Positions 7,680 to 17,591 are shown, numbered from the stretch's first letter. The stretch is 35,939 nucleotides of DNA from Fimbriiglobus sp. (GCA_025362195.1 JANYHV010000075.1:1-35939), one strand, 5' to 3'. The notes: generated by a model from the sequence alone, not told the origin. Made by a program: numbers and translations.

Positions 7680-10451
7680 GTGCGTGGCATCGTGGTCGTG
7701 GTGGCGTGGCTGGCGGCCTCCGGGGGGCTGGCCGCACAGGGGACGACGGACCGGCCGGCCGACCCCGCGCGCCTGGTGGCCGACCTCGGCAGCCTGGAAT
7801 TCGCCGTGCGCGAGCGGGCCGCCGACGACCTGTGGAAGCTCGGCGACGCGGCCAAGCCGGCCCTCACCGCCGCGCTCTCGAGCGACGACGCGGAGGTCGC
7901 CCGCCGGGCCAGGCTCGTCCTCGACAAGTTCGCCGCCGGGCACTACGCCGACACGCCGCCGGAGGTCTTGAAGCTCCAGCGGGAGTTCCGCAGCGCGGTT
8001 CCCGGCAAGCAGTTGTCGGCCTTCCAGGGCCTGGTGAAGATCGGCCCGAAGGCGCTCCCGACCCTCCGCGCGCTCCTCTCGACGCCGCTCGCCGGCGAAA
8101 ACCCCGCGGGCCTCAAAGTCGCCCTGTCCCGCGACCTCGCCGCTTCGGTGCCGGGACTGATCGTCGCCGGCCGGGCCGACTTCGCCGAGGACGCCCTCGC
8201 CCTGAACGCGCTCATCCCGACGCACGCCGGCCTGAACGACTACGCCACCTATCTGCGACTCCGCGGCCACCTGCCCGCCGCGGTCGCCCGGCTCGAAGCG
8301 GCCGACACGTCCACGCCGCACGCGGCCGACGCCGCCCGGCGGTCGCTGGTGTTCGCCTACCGCGCGGCCGGGCGGAACGCCGACGCCCTGCGGCTGGCGC
8401 GGCAACTCGAGGCCGCCGACCCGGCCTACCGCACCGTCCACGACGCCCTGTTGGAGGCGACCGGGGACTGGGCGACGCTCGCCACGCGGTCGCCGGCCGA
8501 CGCTAACAGCCGCGGCGGGCTGACGGCGTTCCGCCTGCGCCAGGCCGGCAAGACCGCCGCGGCCGACGAGGTGTTGGTCCAGGAGGGCGAGTCGTCCGAC
8601 CGGCTGACCGGGCTGACCGGGACCGTCGATTCCCCGACCCTCGCGCTGTTCGCCAACGACCGGTCGGCGGACGCCCTCGACCGGTTGAAGGCGCAACGGA
8701 ACGCCCCGCAAATCCTGGCCGACGTGCTGGCCGCGCAGTTGAAGTTCCGCGAGGCGTCCGACCTGCTCAACGAGCGGTCGCGCAAGCTCGACGACGAGGC
8801 CGGCATCGACGTGGCCGCGTTGAAGCCGCTGTACGGGGCGCGGCGCGGCCGCATCCTGGCCCAACTCGGCGAGCGGGACGCGGCGACGCAAGTCTTCGAG
8901 CAGACGCACGCCCAGGTGATGCTCCTGCCGAACTCGTCGGAGATTGCGATCACCCAACTCGTCCGCGCGGAAGTCCGCGGCGGCCGGTACGACCTGGCGT
9001 GCGAGCACTTCGGCGCGTGGCTCGGTGCCCCGGACCGGCAGGACCGCGCCCCGCGCTCGGGCCAGGACCCGTTCGAGTTGATCTTCGACGCCGACGCCGA
9101 GTCCGCGACTTTCCTGTGGGGCGTGTTGAAGCCGTCCGGCCGGGAGGAACGCGGCGGCACGCCGGGGGCGGCGATGCTCAACGTCCGCCGGCTGCTCCAG
9201 GGCCGGGCGACGCCGGACGCGGTCGCCGACGCGCTGAAAGCGGCGCGGCGGGAACTCCTCCCCTTGCACGTCCCTCAAGCCGACGCGCAGGCGCTGGCCG
9301 TCGCCGCCGTCCTGCGGGCCGCCGACCAGCCGGACGAGGCGATTGCCGAACTCGCGCGGCGGGCCGACCGGCTCGTCGCGGACCCCCTCGCGGCCGACCC
9401 GGAAGCGACCTCCGGCGGGCGCGGCCCCGGGGCGAGCGCCCGCGGCTGGGTGTTCGGCACGGACGAGTCGTACCGCTTCTGGGTCGAGTTGGGCGACCTG
9501 CTGACCGAGCTAGGGAAGCACAAAGAGGCGGCCGAGCGGCTGTTGCAAGGGGCGGCTTTTTACCCCGGCAACCCGATCCTCCTCGACCTCGCGGGCCGGG
9601 CGCGGGTCAAGGCCGGGGACGGGGCCGGGGGCAAGGCGCTCGTCGAAGCCGCCCACGCCGTGCCCCTGGGCAACGCCCGCCTGCGCGGCAAGTACTTGGA
9701 GGAGTTGCTGAACCGCGGGCACGCCGCCGATGCCGCCCGCGAGTGCGCGACGATCCGCGACTGCGGCTGGCTGAGCGAGGACTTCATGGGCAACGTCTGG
9801 AACCAGGTCGCCCGCGCGGCGAGTGCCGCCCGGGACTACCCGACGGCCGCGGCCGCCAACCGCAAGGCGATTCACTACCTCCTGCGGACGCCGCGGATCA
9901 GCTACGTCGAGGGGACCGCGTACCTGACCGTGCCGCAGGCGGTGCGCTACTACGAGGCCCAGGCCAGGCTCGCCGCCGGGGGGCCGCGCGACCTCGACGC
10001 CGGACTCGCCCTGTTGAAGGAGAGTCTGGACGTGCTGCCGGGCGGGACGGACCAACTCATCACGGCCGTGGTCGCCCTCGACAAGGCCGGCCGCCCGGCC
10101 GACGCGACGGCCCTGTTCCGGCGGGCGTTCGACGCCTACCGGCGGGTGCTGACGGACTTTCCGGAGAGCGCCTGGGCACGCCACTCGGCGGCCTGGCTGG
10201 CGTCCGGGTGCGGCCGCGAACCGGCCCTCGCGCTGACCTACGCCCGGGAGGCCGTCGCCGCCGAGCCGCAGATGCGCGGCTACCGCGAGGGGCTGGCCGA
10301 GGCCCACTTCCGCCGCGGCGACCGGGACGCGGCCACCGCCCTCATGGGCAAGCTGGTCGCCGAGGACCGCCGCAGCGCGCACTACAAGCGGCAACTGGCC
10401 CGGTACAAAACCGGCGACCTCGCCAGCCCCCTGCCCGAGAACGACGACTGA
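7680..10451 (+). CDS. Secreted HEAT/TPR-repeat protein
   Basis: The protein is 923 residues from the GTG at 7680, which has a well placed GGAGG. It opens with a signal peptide (MRGIVVVVAWLAASGGLAAQ, likely cleaved after an Ala near residue 19). Residues of about 30-80 resemble a HEAT-like unit (LVADLGSLEFAVRERAADDL, then AKPALTAALSSDDAEVARRA). Most of the rest is degenerate TPR-like helix pairs, for example LVFAYRAAGRNADALRLARQ, LGDLLTELGKHKEAAERLLQ and LAEAHFRRGDRDAATALMGK. No catalytic motif is visible. It probably acts outside the cytoplasm as a large scaffold; the paralogue-rich planctomycete proteome contains many such proteins. It is followed by an intergenic hairpin and a small membrane-protein gene. 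Confidence 0.82.
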   Translation: MRGIVVVVAWLAASGGLAAQGTTDRPADPARLVADLGSLEFAVRERAADDLWKLGDAAKPALTAALSSDDAEVARRARLVLDKFAAGHYADTPPEVLKLQREFRSAVPGKQLSAFQGLVKIGPKALPTLRALLSTPLAGENPAGLKVALSRDLAASVPGLIVAGRADFAEDALALNALIPTHAGLNDYATYLRLRGHLPAAVARLEAADTSTPHAADAARRSLVFAYRAAGRNADALRLARQLEAADPAYRTVHDALLEATGDWATLATRSPADANSRGGLTAFRLRQAGKTAAADEVLVQEGESSDRLTGLTGTVDSPTLALFANDRSADALDRLKAQRNAPQILADVLAAQLKFREASDLLNERSRKLDDEAGIDVAALKPLYGARRGRILAQLGERDAATQVFEQTHAQVMLLPNSSEIAITQLVRAEVRGGRYDLACEHFGAWLGAPDRQDRAPRSGQDPFELIFDADAESATFLWGVLKPSGREERGGTPGAAMLNVRRLLQGRATPDAVADALKAARRELLPLHVPQADAQALAVAAVLRAADQPDEAIAELARRADRLVADPLAADPEATSGGRGPGASARGWVFGTDESYRFWVELGDLLTELGKHKEAAERLLQGAAFYPGNPILLDLAGRARVKAGDGAGGKALVEAAHAVPLGNARLRGKYLEELLNRGHAADAARECATIRDCGWLSEDFMGNVWNQVARAASAARDYPTAAAANRKAIHYLLRTPRISYVEGTAYLTVPQAVRYYEAQARLAAGGPRDLDAGLALLKESLDVLPGGTDQLITAVVALDKAGRPADATALFRRAFDAYRRVLTDFPESAWARHSAAWLASGCGREPALALTYAREAVAAEPQMRGYREGLAEAHFRRGDRDAATALMGKLVAEDRRSAHYKRQLARYKTGDLASPLPENDD

Positions 10452-10508
10452 TTCCCGGCGGGGTGTGCTATTGTGGTTTGGGCGATGGTGATCGGCAGAA
10501 GGGTATTC

Positions 10509-10600
10509 CTGTAGCTGGCCTCTGTGAGGCCGGACCCGCTTCCCGAGGCTGGAGTCGGCGACACGGGAAGAGTGTCCGGCCTCGCAGAGGCCAGCTACAG
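10509..10600. repeat. Long inverted repeat, family C
   Basis: The 27-nt arms are 10509-10535 and 10574-10600 (left arm begins CTGTAGCTGGCCTCTGTGAG). They have one mismatch, which would be a G:U pair in RNA. Imperfect pairing extends about 11 nt further inward (CTTCCCG against CGGGAAG). The element lies between two plus-strand genes, 58 bp after the stop at 10451. Confidence 0.85.
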
Positions 10601-10677
10601 AAGACAGAACCGCCGCCCCACCCCGCTAAATTGACGCTAAGCTGGCGTGAACGCGACCCGTCCGGAGTTCGTCCCGC

Positions 10678-11064
10678 ATGATTAAGCTGGTCAAGTCGAT
10701 CCTGTACGACCCCCTGCCGACGCCGGCCGGGCGGAGCGGCCGCACGGCGATGATCGTCGGCTTCGTCGGCTGGGTCGTCCTGACCGTGGCCGCGGTCCTG
10801 TGGTTCACGAGCATGCCGCTCGAAGACGACGCCCCGAGCCTGGCGACGAGCCTGCGCGTCGCCGGCGGGTGGGTCGCCGGCCTGTGCGTGATCTGCTACT
10901 TCGCCGGCATTCTGCTGGCCGCGTCCGGGGTGACGCAGTTCATGAACGGCATCCCCGACCCCGGGTTCAAGGCGGTCGTCCTGGGGTTCGCGCTGAACGG
11001 ACTGCCGATGGCCCTGATCGCCGCCGCCGCCGCCTACGACCGGTACGTCCGCACCCCCGGTTAG
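10678..11064 (+). CDS. Small membrane protein, three predicted TM segments
   Basis: The protein is 128 residues with hydrophobic segments at about 24-41 (MIVGFVGWVVLTVAAVLW), 60-81 (RVAGGWVAGLCVICYFAGIL) and 101-118 (VVLGFALNGLPMALIAAAAA). The start is the ATG at 10678 with a GGAG about 11 nt upstream. There are no recognisable catalytic motifs. Its TAG stop overlaps the stop of the converging flavoprotein gene by 3-4 bp. The function is unknown; it resembles the small membrane proteins common in planctomycetes. Confidence 0.75.
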   Translation: MIKLVKSILYDPLPTPAGRSGRTAMIVGFVGWVVLTVAAVLWFTSMPLEDDAPSLATSLRVAGGWVAGLCVICYFAGILLAASGVTQFMNGIPDPGFKAVVLGFALNGLPMALIAAAAAYDRYVRTPG

Positions 11065-11645
11065 CCGCGGAGCTTGATCGCCACGCCGGCGACGCGGGCA
11101 CCGTACATCTCGGCCGTTTCGAGGTCGCCCTTGCCCGGGGCTTCCGGCGGGCGGACGTTGAAACTCGACGCCATCGGGCCGACGGACGACGAGACGCGGT
11201 TGTGCGCGTCCGGGCCGGGGCCGGCGAGGGTGGTCATGCCGTCCTGGTCGTTCGGGGCCGGCAGCATCCCGACACTCACGTAGATCATGCCGTGCTGCAT
11301 GGCGTTGATCATCAGGCCGACGAGCGTGTTCAACTTGTCGCCCGAGAACCCGCTGGAGTTGGTGAACGCCCCGGCGACCTTGTCCTTCCAGGCGTGCGTG
11401 AACCACTTCTTCGACGCGACTTCCAGGAACGCCTTCATGTCCGCCGACATGCTGCCCATGTACGTCGGCGACCCGAAGACGATGGCGTCGGCCGCGTCGA
11501 GGTCGTCGAGCCGGGCGGTCGCCTCCTCGGTCGTCATGAGCACCGCTTCGACGCCGGGAACGCCGGCCGCGCCGCGGTTCACCGCTTCGGCTTGCAGTTT
11601 GGTGTGCCCGTACTTGCTGTGGTAAACCGTGAACACCTTGGTCAT
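11061..11645 (-). CDS. Flavodoxin-fold protein, WrbA-like NAD(P)H:quinone oxidoreductase
   Basis: The protein is 194 residues, close to the usual WrbA length. The N-terminal phosphate-binding loop VYHSKYGHTKLQAEAV fits the FMN-binding loop of flavodoxins. GSPTYMGSMSADMKAFLE and FTNSSGFSGDKLNTL correspond to the other two FMN loops. WrbA proteins use FMN to reduce quinones by two electrons, protecting against redox cycling; this activity is inferred from the family. The classic WrbA loop sequences differ enough that a general NADPH-dependent FMN reductase or flavodoxin is possible. It is a single cytoplasmic gene whose 3' end overlaps the small membrane-protein gene on the opposite strand. Confidence 0.85.
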   Translation of the reverse strand: MTKVFTVYHSKYGHTKLQAEAVNRGAAGVPGVEAVLMTTEEATARLDDLDAADAIVFGSPTYMGSMSADMKAFLEVASKKWFTHAWKDKVAGAFTNSSGFSGDKLNTLVGLMINAMQHGMIYVSVGMLPAPNDQDGMTTLAGPGPDAHNRVSSSVGPMASSFNVRPPEAPGKGDLETAEMYGARVAGVAIKLRG

Positions 11646-11723
11646 CGCGCGTCTCGCAAAGGGCCGTGGGGTCGTGACGAGAGAGGCACCGTTACTCTAC
11701 CGACGCGGCCGCCCGCCGGAGCG

Positions 11724-13562
11724 CTACTTCACCGTGAACGGGACGTCCACGAACGCCGGGATGTCGTCGGCCGGCTTCCGGGCGTCGATCTCGAACGCCC
11801 GGCCGACGCGGTTCCCGCACGGGTCTTCGAGCCGCGAATCGACGCGGATCAGGTACTCCCCCGGCGGCAGCGGTTTCGCCTTGATCGAGAACATCCACAT
11901 CTCACCGGAACTGAAGCCGTGACCCTCCACCTCCCCCCCGTCCGCGGTGACGAGCCGGATCATGCGGTCCGCCAGGGCCGCGTCGAGCGACTTCTCGAAC
12001 GTGACGGTCACCCACCCGCGTTCGGCGTCCCCTTCGACCTTCCACTTCAACGGGTTGATCGGCTCCTCGTCGGCCCGCACTGCGGTGAAGTCTTTCGTGA
12101 ACGCCGCGCCGAGCGGGAAGCCGTTCTCGTCGGGCCACGCGGCATCGACGGTCAGGCGGTAGCCGCGGCCGACTTCGAGGATCGGGCCGAGGGCCTCGCG
12201 CGGGGCCAGTTCCCGCTTCACCCGCGCCGGGTCGAACAACAGGGTCAGCCGGCGGCCGTCGGCGCTCCAGAGTTCTTCGGCCAGGTCGAGGAAGGCGTCG
12301 GCGACGGGGTCGCCGTCCTTGTTCGCCAAACGGACGTGCTTCAAGCCTTCGCCGCGCGTCATCGGCCGCGAGAAGTGCAGGTAGAACCGCAGGGTGTTCT
12401 CGGGCACCTGGTCCGGCAGGCCGCCGACCTTCTCGACGACAGTCGGTGTCGCCGGCGGCCGGTCGGCGGGCACGACGAGGCGCTGCGTCACGCCCCCCAC
12501 GGTCACGCGGAGCGGGGTGCCGACAATGAGTTTCAAGCGCGGGGTGAAGCGGGCGAAGTCTCCGTCGGTCGTCGCCACGCCGTCCATCGGCCGCGCGTCG
12601 GCGTCGAGGGTCACGGACACCGGGCCGCTTGCGTCGCGCGGGCCGTAGGAGATCGACCGGCGGTCGGCGGACACGGCGAACTCCGGCTTCGCGTCCTTGC
12701 GGCCGGTCCGCGTCGGGACGCGCGGTGTCGGCGGTTTGCCGGCGAGGGCGGCCCGCATCCGGGCGAGGCCGGCGAGGTTGTCGGCGAGTCGCGTTTCGGC
12801 GTCGTCGTCGGTGTGCCCGAGGACGCCGATCGGCCCGCGGTAGCCGCTCGCCAGAATCGCGCGCAGCACCGGCAGGTCTTCCGGGCCTTCGCCGAGGACT
12901 TCGATCTTGCGCCCGGTCCGGTCGCCGTTCGGGTGCATCCCGCTGATGGTAATGGCGTGCAGGCGCGACCCCATCATCCCCAACGCCCCCGCGAGGTTGT
13001 CGAGCTTGTCGTGACCGTGGTGCAGGTTGTAGACGATCCCGACGTGCGGCTGCTTCAGGAACAAGCTCACCATGAAGAGCGTCTGCGGCTCGCCGGCCCA
13101 GCCGCCGTGGTTGTACAGGCTCACCCGACAGCCGAGCTTCCCGGCCGCCTCGACGACCGGCGTTAACGCCTTGACGGCCTCCTGAAGCCTCTCGATGTCA
13201 CCCTTCGCCGCCGGCTCGGGGATCATGACCCAGAGTTGCGGCGTCAGCTTGTGCTTCTCGATCACGCCCAGCAACGCCTTCGCGTCGGCGTTCATGACCG
13301 CCGGGAACCAGACGGCCGTCAACTCGATGTTCCGCTTCTTCAGCTCGATGACTTCCCTGTCGAACGTCGGCAGGTGTTCGGCCCGCCAGTCGTAGGCGAA
13401 CTTCTTGAACCCCAATTTTTGCAGCATCTCCGCCCGCTCGGCCGGCCCACGCTTCTTGGCGTCGAACGGCACGACGCACCACGCGACGAGGTTGCCCGGC
13501 TCGTAAATCGTCGCCGGCGCGGGGTTCAAGAGCGTCGCGGCCAGCAGGGCGGACAGGAACAT
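11724..13562 (-). CDS. Secreted xylose-isomerase-like TIM-barrel protein with C-terminal Ig-like region
   Basis: The protein is 612 residues from the ATG at 13560-13562, with a GAGG about 9 nt upstream. A signal peptide (MFLSALLAATLLNPAPA) precedes a sugar-phosphate isomerase/epimerase-like TIM barrel of about residues 20-290. Barrel markers are AEMLQKLGFKKFAYDW near the start, VSLYNHGGWAGEP, VGIVYNLHHGHDKLDN and RGPIGVLGHTDDD at the end. After a linker, about residues 340-612 look beta-rich and resemble bacterial Ig-like (SbsA-type) modules, e.g. NTLRFYLHFSRPMTRGEGLK and GWVTVTFEKSLDAAL. Many planctomycetes carry exported TIM-barrel proteins of this superfamily; the appended beta domains are less usual. 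No substrate can be named. A hairpin lies just upstream of the start. Confidence 0.8.
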   Translation of the reverse strand: MFLSALLAATLLNPAPATIYEPGNLVAWCVVPFDAKKRGPAERAEMLQKLGFKKFAYDWRAEHLPTFDREVIELKKRNIELTAVWFPAVMNADAKALLGVIEKHKLTPQLWVMIPEPAAKGDIERLQEAVKALTPVVEAAGKLGCRVSLYNHGGWAGEPQTLFMVSLFLKQPHVGIVYNLHHGHDKLDNLAGALGMMGSRLHAITISGMHPNGDRTGRKIEVLGEGPEDLPVLRAILASGYRGPIGVLGHTDDDAETRLADNLAGLARMRAALAGKPPTPRVPTRTGRKDAKPEFAVSADRRSISYGPRDASGPVSVTLDADARPMDGVATTDGDFARFTPRLKLIVGTPLRVTVGGVTQRLVVPADRPPATPTVVEKVGGLPDQVPENTLRFYLHFSRPMTRGEGLKHVRLANKDGDPVADAFLDLAEELWSADGRRLTLLFDPARVKRELAPREALGPILEVGRGYRLTVDAAWPDENGFPLGAAFTKDFTAVRADEEPINPLKWKVEGDAERGWVTVTFEKSLDAALADRMIRLVTADGGEVEGHGFSSGEMWMFSIKAKPLPPGEYLIRVDSRLEDPCGNRVGRAFEIDARKPADDIPAFVDVPFTVK

Positions 13563-13592
13563 CGGCGGTGCCTCGACGTGTCTGTTGGAAAA

Positions 13593-13709
13593 CGGGTGTG
13601 GGGTATGGGGTGTGGGGTGTGGCAAACCCGTACCGCCGGTTTCGCGGCGGAGCGCGCCGGAACCGGTGCTGGGGTTCGGCCACACCCCACACCCCATACC
13701 CCACACCCG
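13593..13709. repeat. Long inverted repeat, family D, G-rich arms with G-quadruplex pattern
   Basis: The arms 13593-13623 and 13679-13709 are perfect 31-nt reverse complements around a 55-nt loop. The left arm has four G runs (13594-13596, 13600-13603, 13607-13610, 13614-13617) separated by 3-nt loops, which fits a G-quadruplex pattern on the plus strand. The right arm gives the same on the minus strand. It lies between two minus-strand genes, directly upstream of the TIM-barrel gene. Confidence 0.88.
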
Positions 13710-13736
13710 AGAGAGACAACGAATCCCCGGTGACTG

Positions 13737-14804
13737 CTAAGGCAGCGGGATCGCCTTCAGCGTCAGCGTCTTGTCGTCGTTGGCGATGAGGACCAACGCC
13801 CGCTCGCCGTCGAGTTTGTCGAGTTGCATCACGCCCTTGAGTTCAACGATCGTCTCGAACTTGACGCCGCCGGCCCCGCCGCCCTTGACGGGGGCCGTCA
13901 GGGGTTCGGCCGCGGCGAACCCGTCGGTCGGGATCTTCATCACGCCGCGGGCGCTGTTCGCCATTAGCACGTAGTCCGCGCCGCCCTTGGTGTAGACGAT
14001 CATGTCCAGCGGCCGGTTGCGGTTGCCGAGTTCGGCGATGGTCGTGCCCTTCACCTTCGTGCCCGGCTTCAGGTCCGTCAGCGGGACTTTGACCAGCGGC
14101 GTGCAGGTGTACGCGGCCATCAGGTAGTCCGCCCCGCCGATCTTGTACGGGACGAACGTCCGCACCGGGGCGTTCGTCTCGTACTTGCCGTGCGCGCCGT
14201 GGTAAATCTCGACCGAGGTCGGGTCGGCCTTGTCCTTGAACGGGTACGCGACGGCCCGCAGGGTGCTGGCGAACTCCTCGTTCGACAACCCGGCGACGAT
14301 CAACTTGCCCTCGACGAACCCGAGGCTCGTGATCGCTTCGAGCCGCTGCTTCTCCGAGGCGTTCGGCAGCACGAGGCTGTCGAAGCTCACGCCGGCCAGC
14401 TTGAACTCCTTGGCCTGGCCCGTGGCGTCGAGCGTCAGGATCAGCGGTTGCGCGTCCTTGCCCTTGCCCCGGGTCACGGCCAGGTAGACGGTGCCCGAGG
14501 CGGGGTTCACCTTCACGTCGTTGACGGCGACGTTCGCGGCCGTCGTGCCGAGGACGGACCCGATCGCCCCGCCGAGGTCGGCGACGTTCAGTTCCTTGGC
14601 CGGGGTGCCCTTGGCGTCGCCGGTGTCGATGGCGAAGACGGTGGCCGACTGCGGGTCGCCGACGAACAGCACGCCGTTCGGGCCGAAGGCGAGGGCGGTC
14701 ACCGACTTGATCGCCGGGGTGCCCGTCTTCATCTCGGCGGGGGCGGTCGCGGCCGCTCCGACGGCGACGGCCGCCGCGAGCAGGGTACGCGCGGTGAACT
14801 TCAT
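13737..14804 (-). CDS. Secreted protein with beta-propeller-like character, function unknown
   Basis: The protein is 355 residues from the ATG at 14802-14804, preceded by GAGGAG at good spacing. A signal peptide (MKFTARTLLAAAVAVGAAATAPAE) is followed by repeated blade-like segments: VTALAFGPNGVLFVGDPQSA, VAVNDVKVNPASGTVYLAVT, ITSLGFVEGKLIVAGLSNEE, KIGGADYLMAAYTCTPLVKV and DMIVYTKGGADYVLMANSAR. This pattern suggests an NHL/SMP-30-like beta-propeller, although no catalytic residues are recognisable. It is probably exported. The upstream region to 14954 is shared with the divergent DUF1015 gene. Downstream, after the G-rich hairpin, comes the TIM-barrel gene in the same direction, possibly in one transcript. 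Confidence 0.78.
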   Translation of the reverse strand: MKFTARTLLAAAVAVGAAATAPAEMKTGTPAIKSVTALAFGPNGVLFVGDPQSATVFAIDTGDAKGTPAKELNVADLGGAIGSVLGTTAANVAVNDVKVNPASGTVYLAVTRGKGKDAQPLILTLDATGQAKEFKLAGVSFDSLVLPNASEKQRLEAITSLGFVEGKLIVAGLSNEEFASTLRAVAYPFKDKADPTSVEIYHGAHGKYETNAPVRTFVPYKIGGADYLMAAYTCTPLVKVPLTDLKPGTKVKGTTIAELGNRNRPLDMIVYTKGGADYVLMANSARGVMKIPTDGFAAAEPLTAPVKGGGAGGVKFETIVELKGVMQLDKLDGERALVLIANDDKTLTLKAIPLP

Positions 14805-14954
14805 GGGGGACTCCTCTGTCAACGGGGTGGGACTTCGAGGCGGGGCCATTATCGGGCCGCGGCCGGGGTGGTTCCAATGAGAAATGCGTGACGCTCGCGG
14901 TTCGCGGGAGTATGACAAGTGGTAGACTTTTGTTCCAGGCAGGCGGACTGTGTT
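14805..14954. promoter_or_regulatory. Divergent intergenic region between propeller-like gene and DUF1015 gene
   Basis: These 150 bp separate two diverging starts and should hold both promoters. The GAGGAG at about 14811-14816 (minus strand) is the ribosome binding site of the propeller-like gene. No clear Shine-Dalgarno precedes the DUF1015 ATG. Confidence 0.35.
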
Positions 14955-16247
<1,293 letters not shown>

Positions 16248-16253
16248 CGCAAC

Positions 16254-16287
16254 GGCGAGCCGGAAGCGTGGGCGACTGGAGTCTTCG
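16254..16287. repeat. Degenerate family A arm next to the intact hairpin
   Basis: The sequence starting GGCGAGCCGGAAGCGTGGGC matches the family A left arm with several substitutions and continues into GACTGGAGTCTTCG. It lies 4 bp before the intact inverted repeat and has no matching right arm of its own. Confidence 0.5.
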
Positions 16288-16291
16288 CCCC

Positions 16292-16375
16292 GGCGAGCCA
16301 AGAGCGTAAGCGACTGGAGGTCTACGACTCGGATCGCTGACGAAGACCTCCAGTCGCTTACGCTCTTGGCTCGCC
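16292..16375. repeat. Long inverted repeat, family A, copy 2
   Basis: The 32-nt arms 16292-16323 and 16344-16375 are perfect reverse complements around a 20-nt loop (left arm begins GGCGAGCCAAGAGCGTAAGC). The element lies between the DUF1015 stop and the GTG at 16398, and its right arm ends 8 nt before the AAGGAG ribosome binding site. It could act as an intercistronic RNA hairpin. Confidence 0.9.
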
Positions 16376-16397
16376 TTTCAGTAAGGAGACCCCCGCC

Positions 16398-17591
16398 GTG
16401 CCGAACGCCGAGTTGACGGTCCGCCAGGTGATGGAATTGCACCCGGTCGTCGTGCCGCCGACGGCCCCGATCCAGACCGTTGTCACGCTCATGCACGACT
16501 GCCGCATCGGGTCGGTGCTGGTCGTCGAGGACGCACGCCTCGTGGGCATTTTCACCGAGCGCGACCTGCTCCGCCGCGTTTCGACGGCCGTGCCCGGCTG
16601 GCGGGACTACCCCGTCTCGCAGTGGATGACGGCCGCCCCGCACACGATCCCGCCGGACGTCGGCTGGGACGACGCCGTCGGCCGGATGCACCAGCTCCGC
16701 GTGCGGCACCTGCCGGTCGTCGAGGGGGACGCAGTCGTCGGGGTGATCTCGACGCGGCTGCTCATGGGCAAGCGGGACGAGTACCTGACGCGGCGGATCG
16801 AGGAGGGCACGCGGCAACTCCGGCACGCCAACGACCAGCTCATCGCCCGCGACGGCGAAGTCCTGCACAGCCTGCGGACCGCCGGCCGCCTTCAAACGAA
16901 GATCATGCTCCCGCCCGCGCCGCCGAAACGCCCGGGCCTGACGTGGGCGCTGCACTACGAACCGCTCGACCACCTGGGCGGGGACTATTACGACTTCGCC
17001 GAGGAACCGGGCCGACTCGGCTTCCTCATCGCGGACGCCAGCGGGCACAGTATCGCCGCCGCGATGGTCGCCATGATGGCCCGCTTCGCCTTCACGCAGG
17101 CCCAGCCGAAGACCGACCCCGCCGCCGTGTTGGGGGCGATGAACGAGCGGCTGCTCGAAGTCTCCGAGGAGCGGTTCGTCACCGCGTTCTACAGCGTTTT
17201 CGACGAGGCGACCGGGCTGCTGCACTACTCCGCCGCCGGCCACCCGTACCCGCTGCACTACCAGAAAGCGACCGGCGAGGTCAAGCCGCTCGTCGCCCAG
17301 GGCTTCCTGTTGGGCATCATGTCCGGCGAGGTGTACACGGCCCGGTGCCGGCAACTCGCCCCCGGGGACAAGGTCTGCTTCACGACCGACGGCGTGTCCG
17401 AGGCCCGCAACGAGATCGGCGAAATGTACGGCACCGAACGACTCACCGAGTGCCTGCGCGTCAACGGCGACCAGTCGGCCGAGGCGGTGTTGTGGCTGCT
17501 CATGGAATCGCTGCACGACTTCCGCGGCGACACCCCGTTCAACGACGACGTGACGATGGCCGTCGTCGCCGTCGGCGAGTGCCCGCCGTGA
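16398..17591 (+). CDS. CBS-pair / RsbU-type PP2C (SpoIIE) Ser/Thr phosphatase
   Basis: The protein is 397 residues from the GTG at 16398, which has an AAGGAG 9 nt upstream. Residues 1-125 form two CBS motifs (SVLVVEDARLVGIFTERDLL; HLPVVEGDAVVGVISTRLL), a module that often binds adenine nucleotides. A coiled linker (about 127-165) follows. The PP2C/SpoIIE phosphatase domain (about 165-395) has the metal-binding motifs GGDYYD (194-199), ADASGHS (212-218), TDGVSEARN (330-338) and FNDDVTM (381-387). Such proteins usually dephosphorylate anti-sigma-factor antagonists in partner-switching pathways; no antagonist, anti-sigma factor or sigma factor lies nearby, so the target is unknown. Its TGA overlaps the GTG of the next gene (GTGA), implying translational coupling. 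Confidence 0.92.
   Translation: MPNAELTVRQVMELHPVVVPPTAPIQTVVTLMHDCRIGSVLVVEDARLVGIFTERDLLRRVSTAVPGWRDYPVSQWMTAAPHTIPPDVGWDDAVGRMHQLRVRHLPVVEGDAVVGVISTRLLMGKRDEYLTRRIEEGTRQLRHANDQLIARDGEVLHSLRTAGRLQTKIMLPPAPPKRPGLTWALHYEPLDHLGGDYYDFAEEPGRLGFLIADASGHSIAAAMVAMMARFAFTQAQPKTDPAAVLGAMNERLLEVSEERFVTAFYSVFDEATGLLHYSAAGHPYPLHYQKATGEVKPLVAQGFLLGIMSGEVYTARCRQLAPGDKVCFTTDGVSEARNEIGEMYGTERLTECLRVNGDQSAEAVLWLLMESLHDFRGDTPFNDDVTMAVVAVGECPP

Noticed and set aside
4156-7971. A plus-strand open frame of over 1200 codons opposite tex
   Set aside because: Its product is Arg/Gly/Val-rich with no domain, and it covers the opposite strand of an unmistakable Tex. Very high GC makes such antisense frames common.
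13593-13709. CRISPR array or simple satellite at the G-rich repeats
   Set aside because: There are only two arms in inverted orientation, with no regular spacers and no cas genes.
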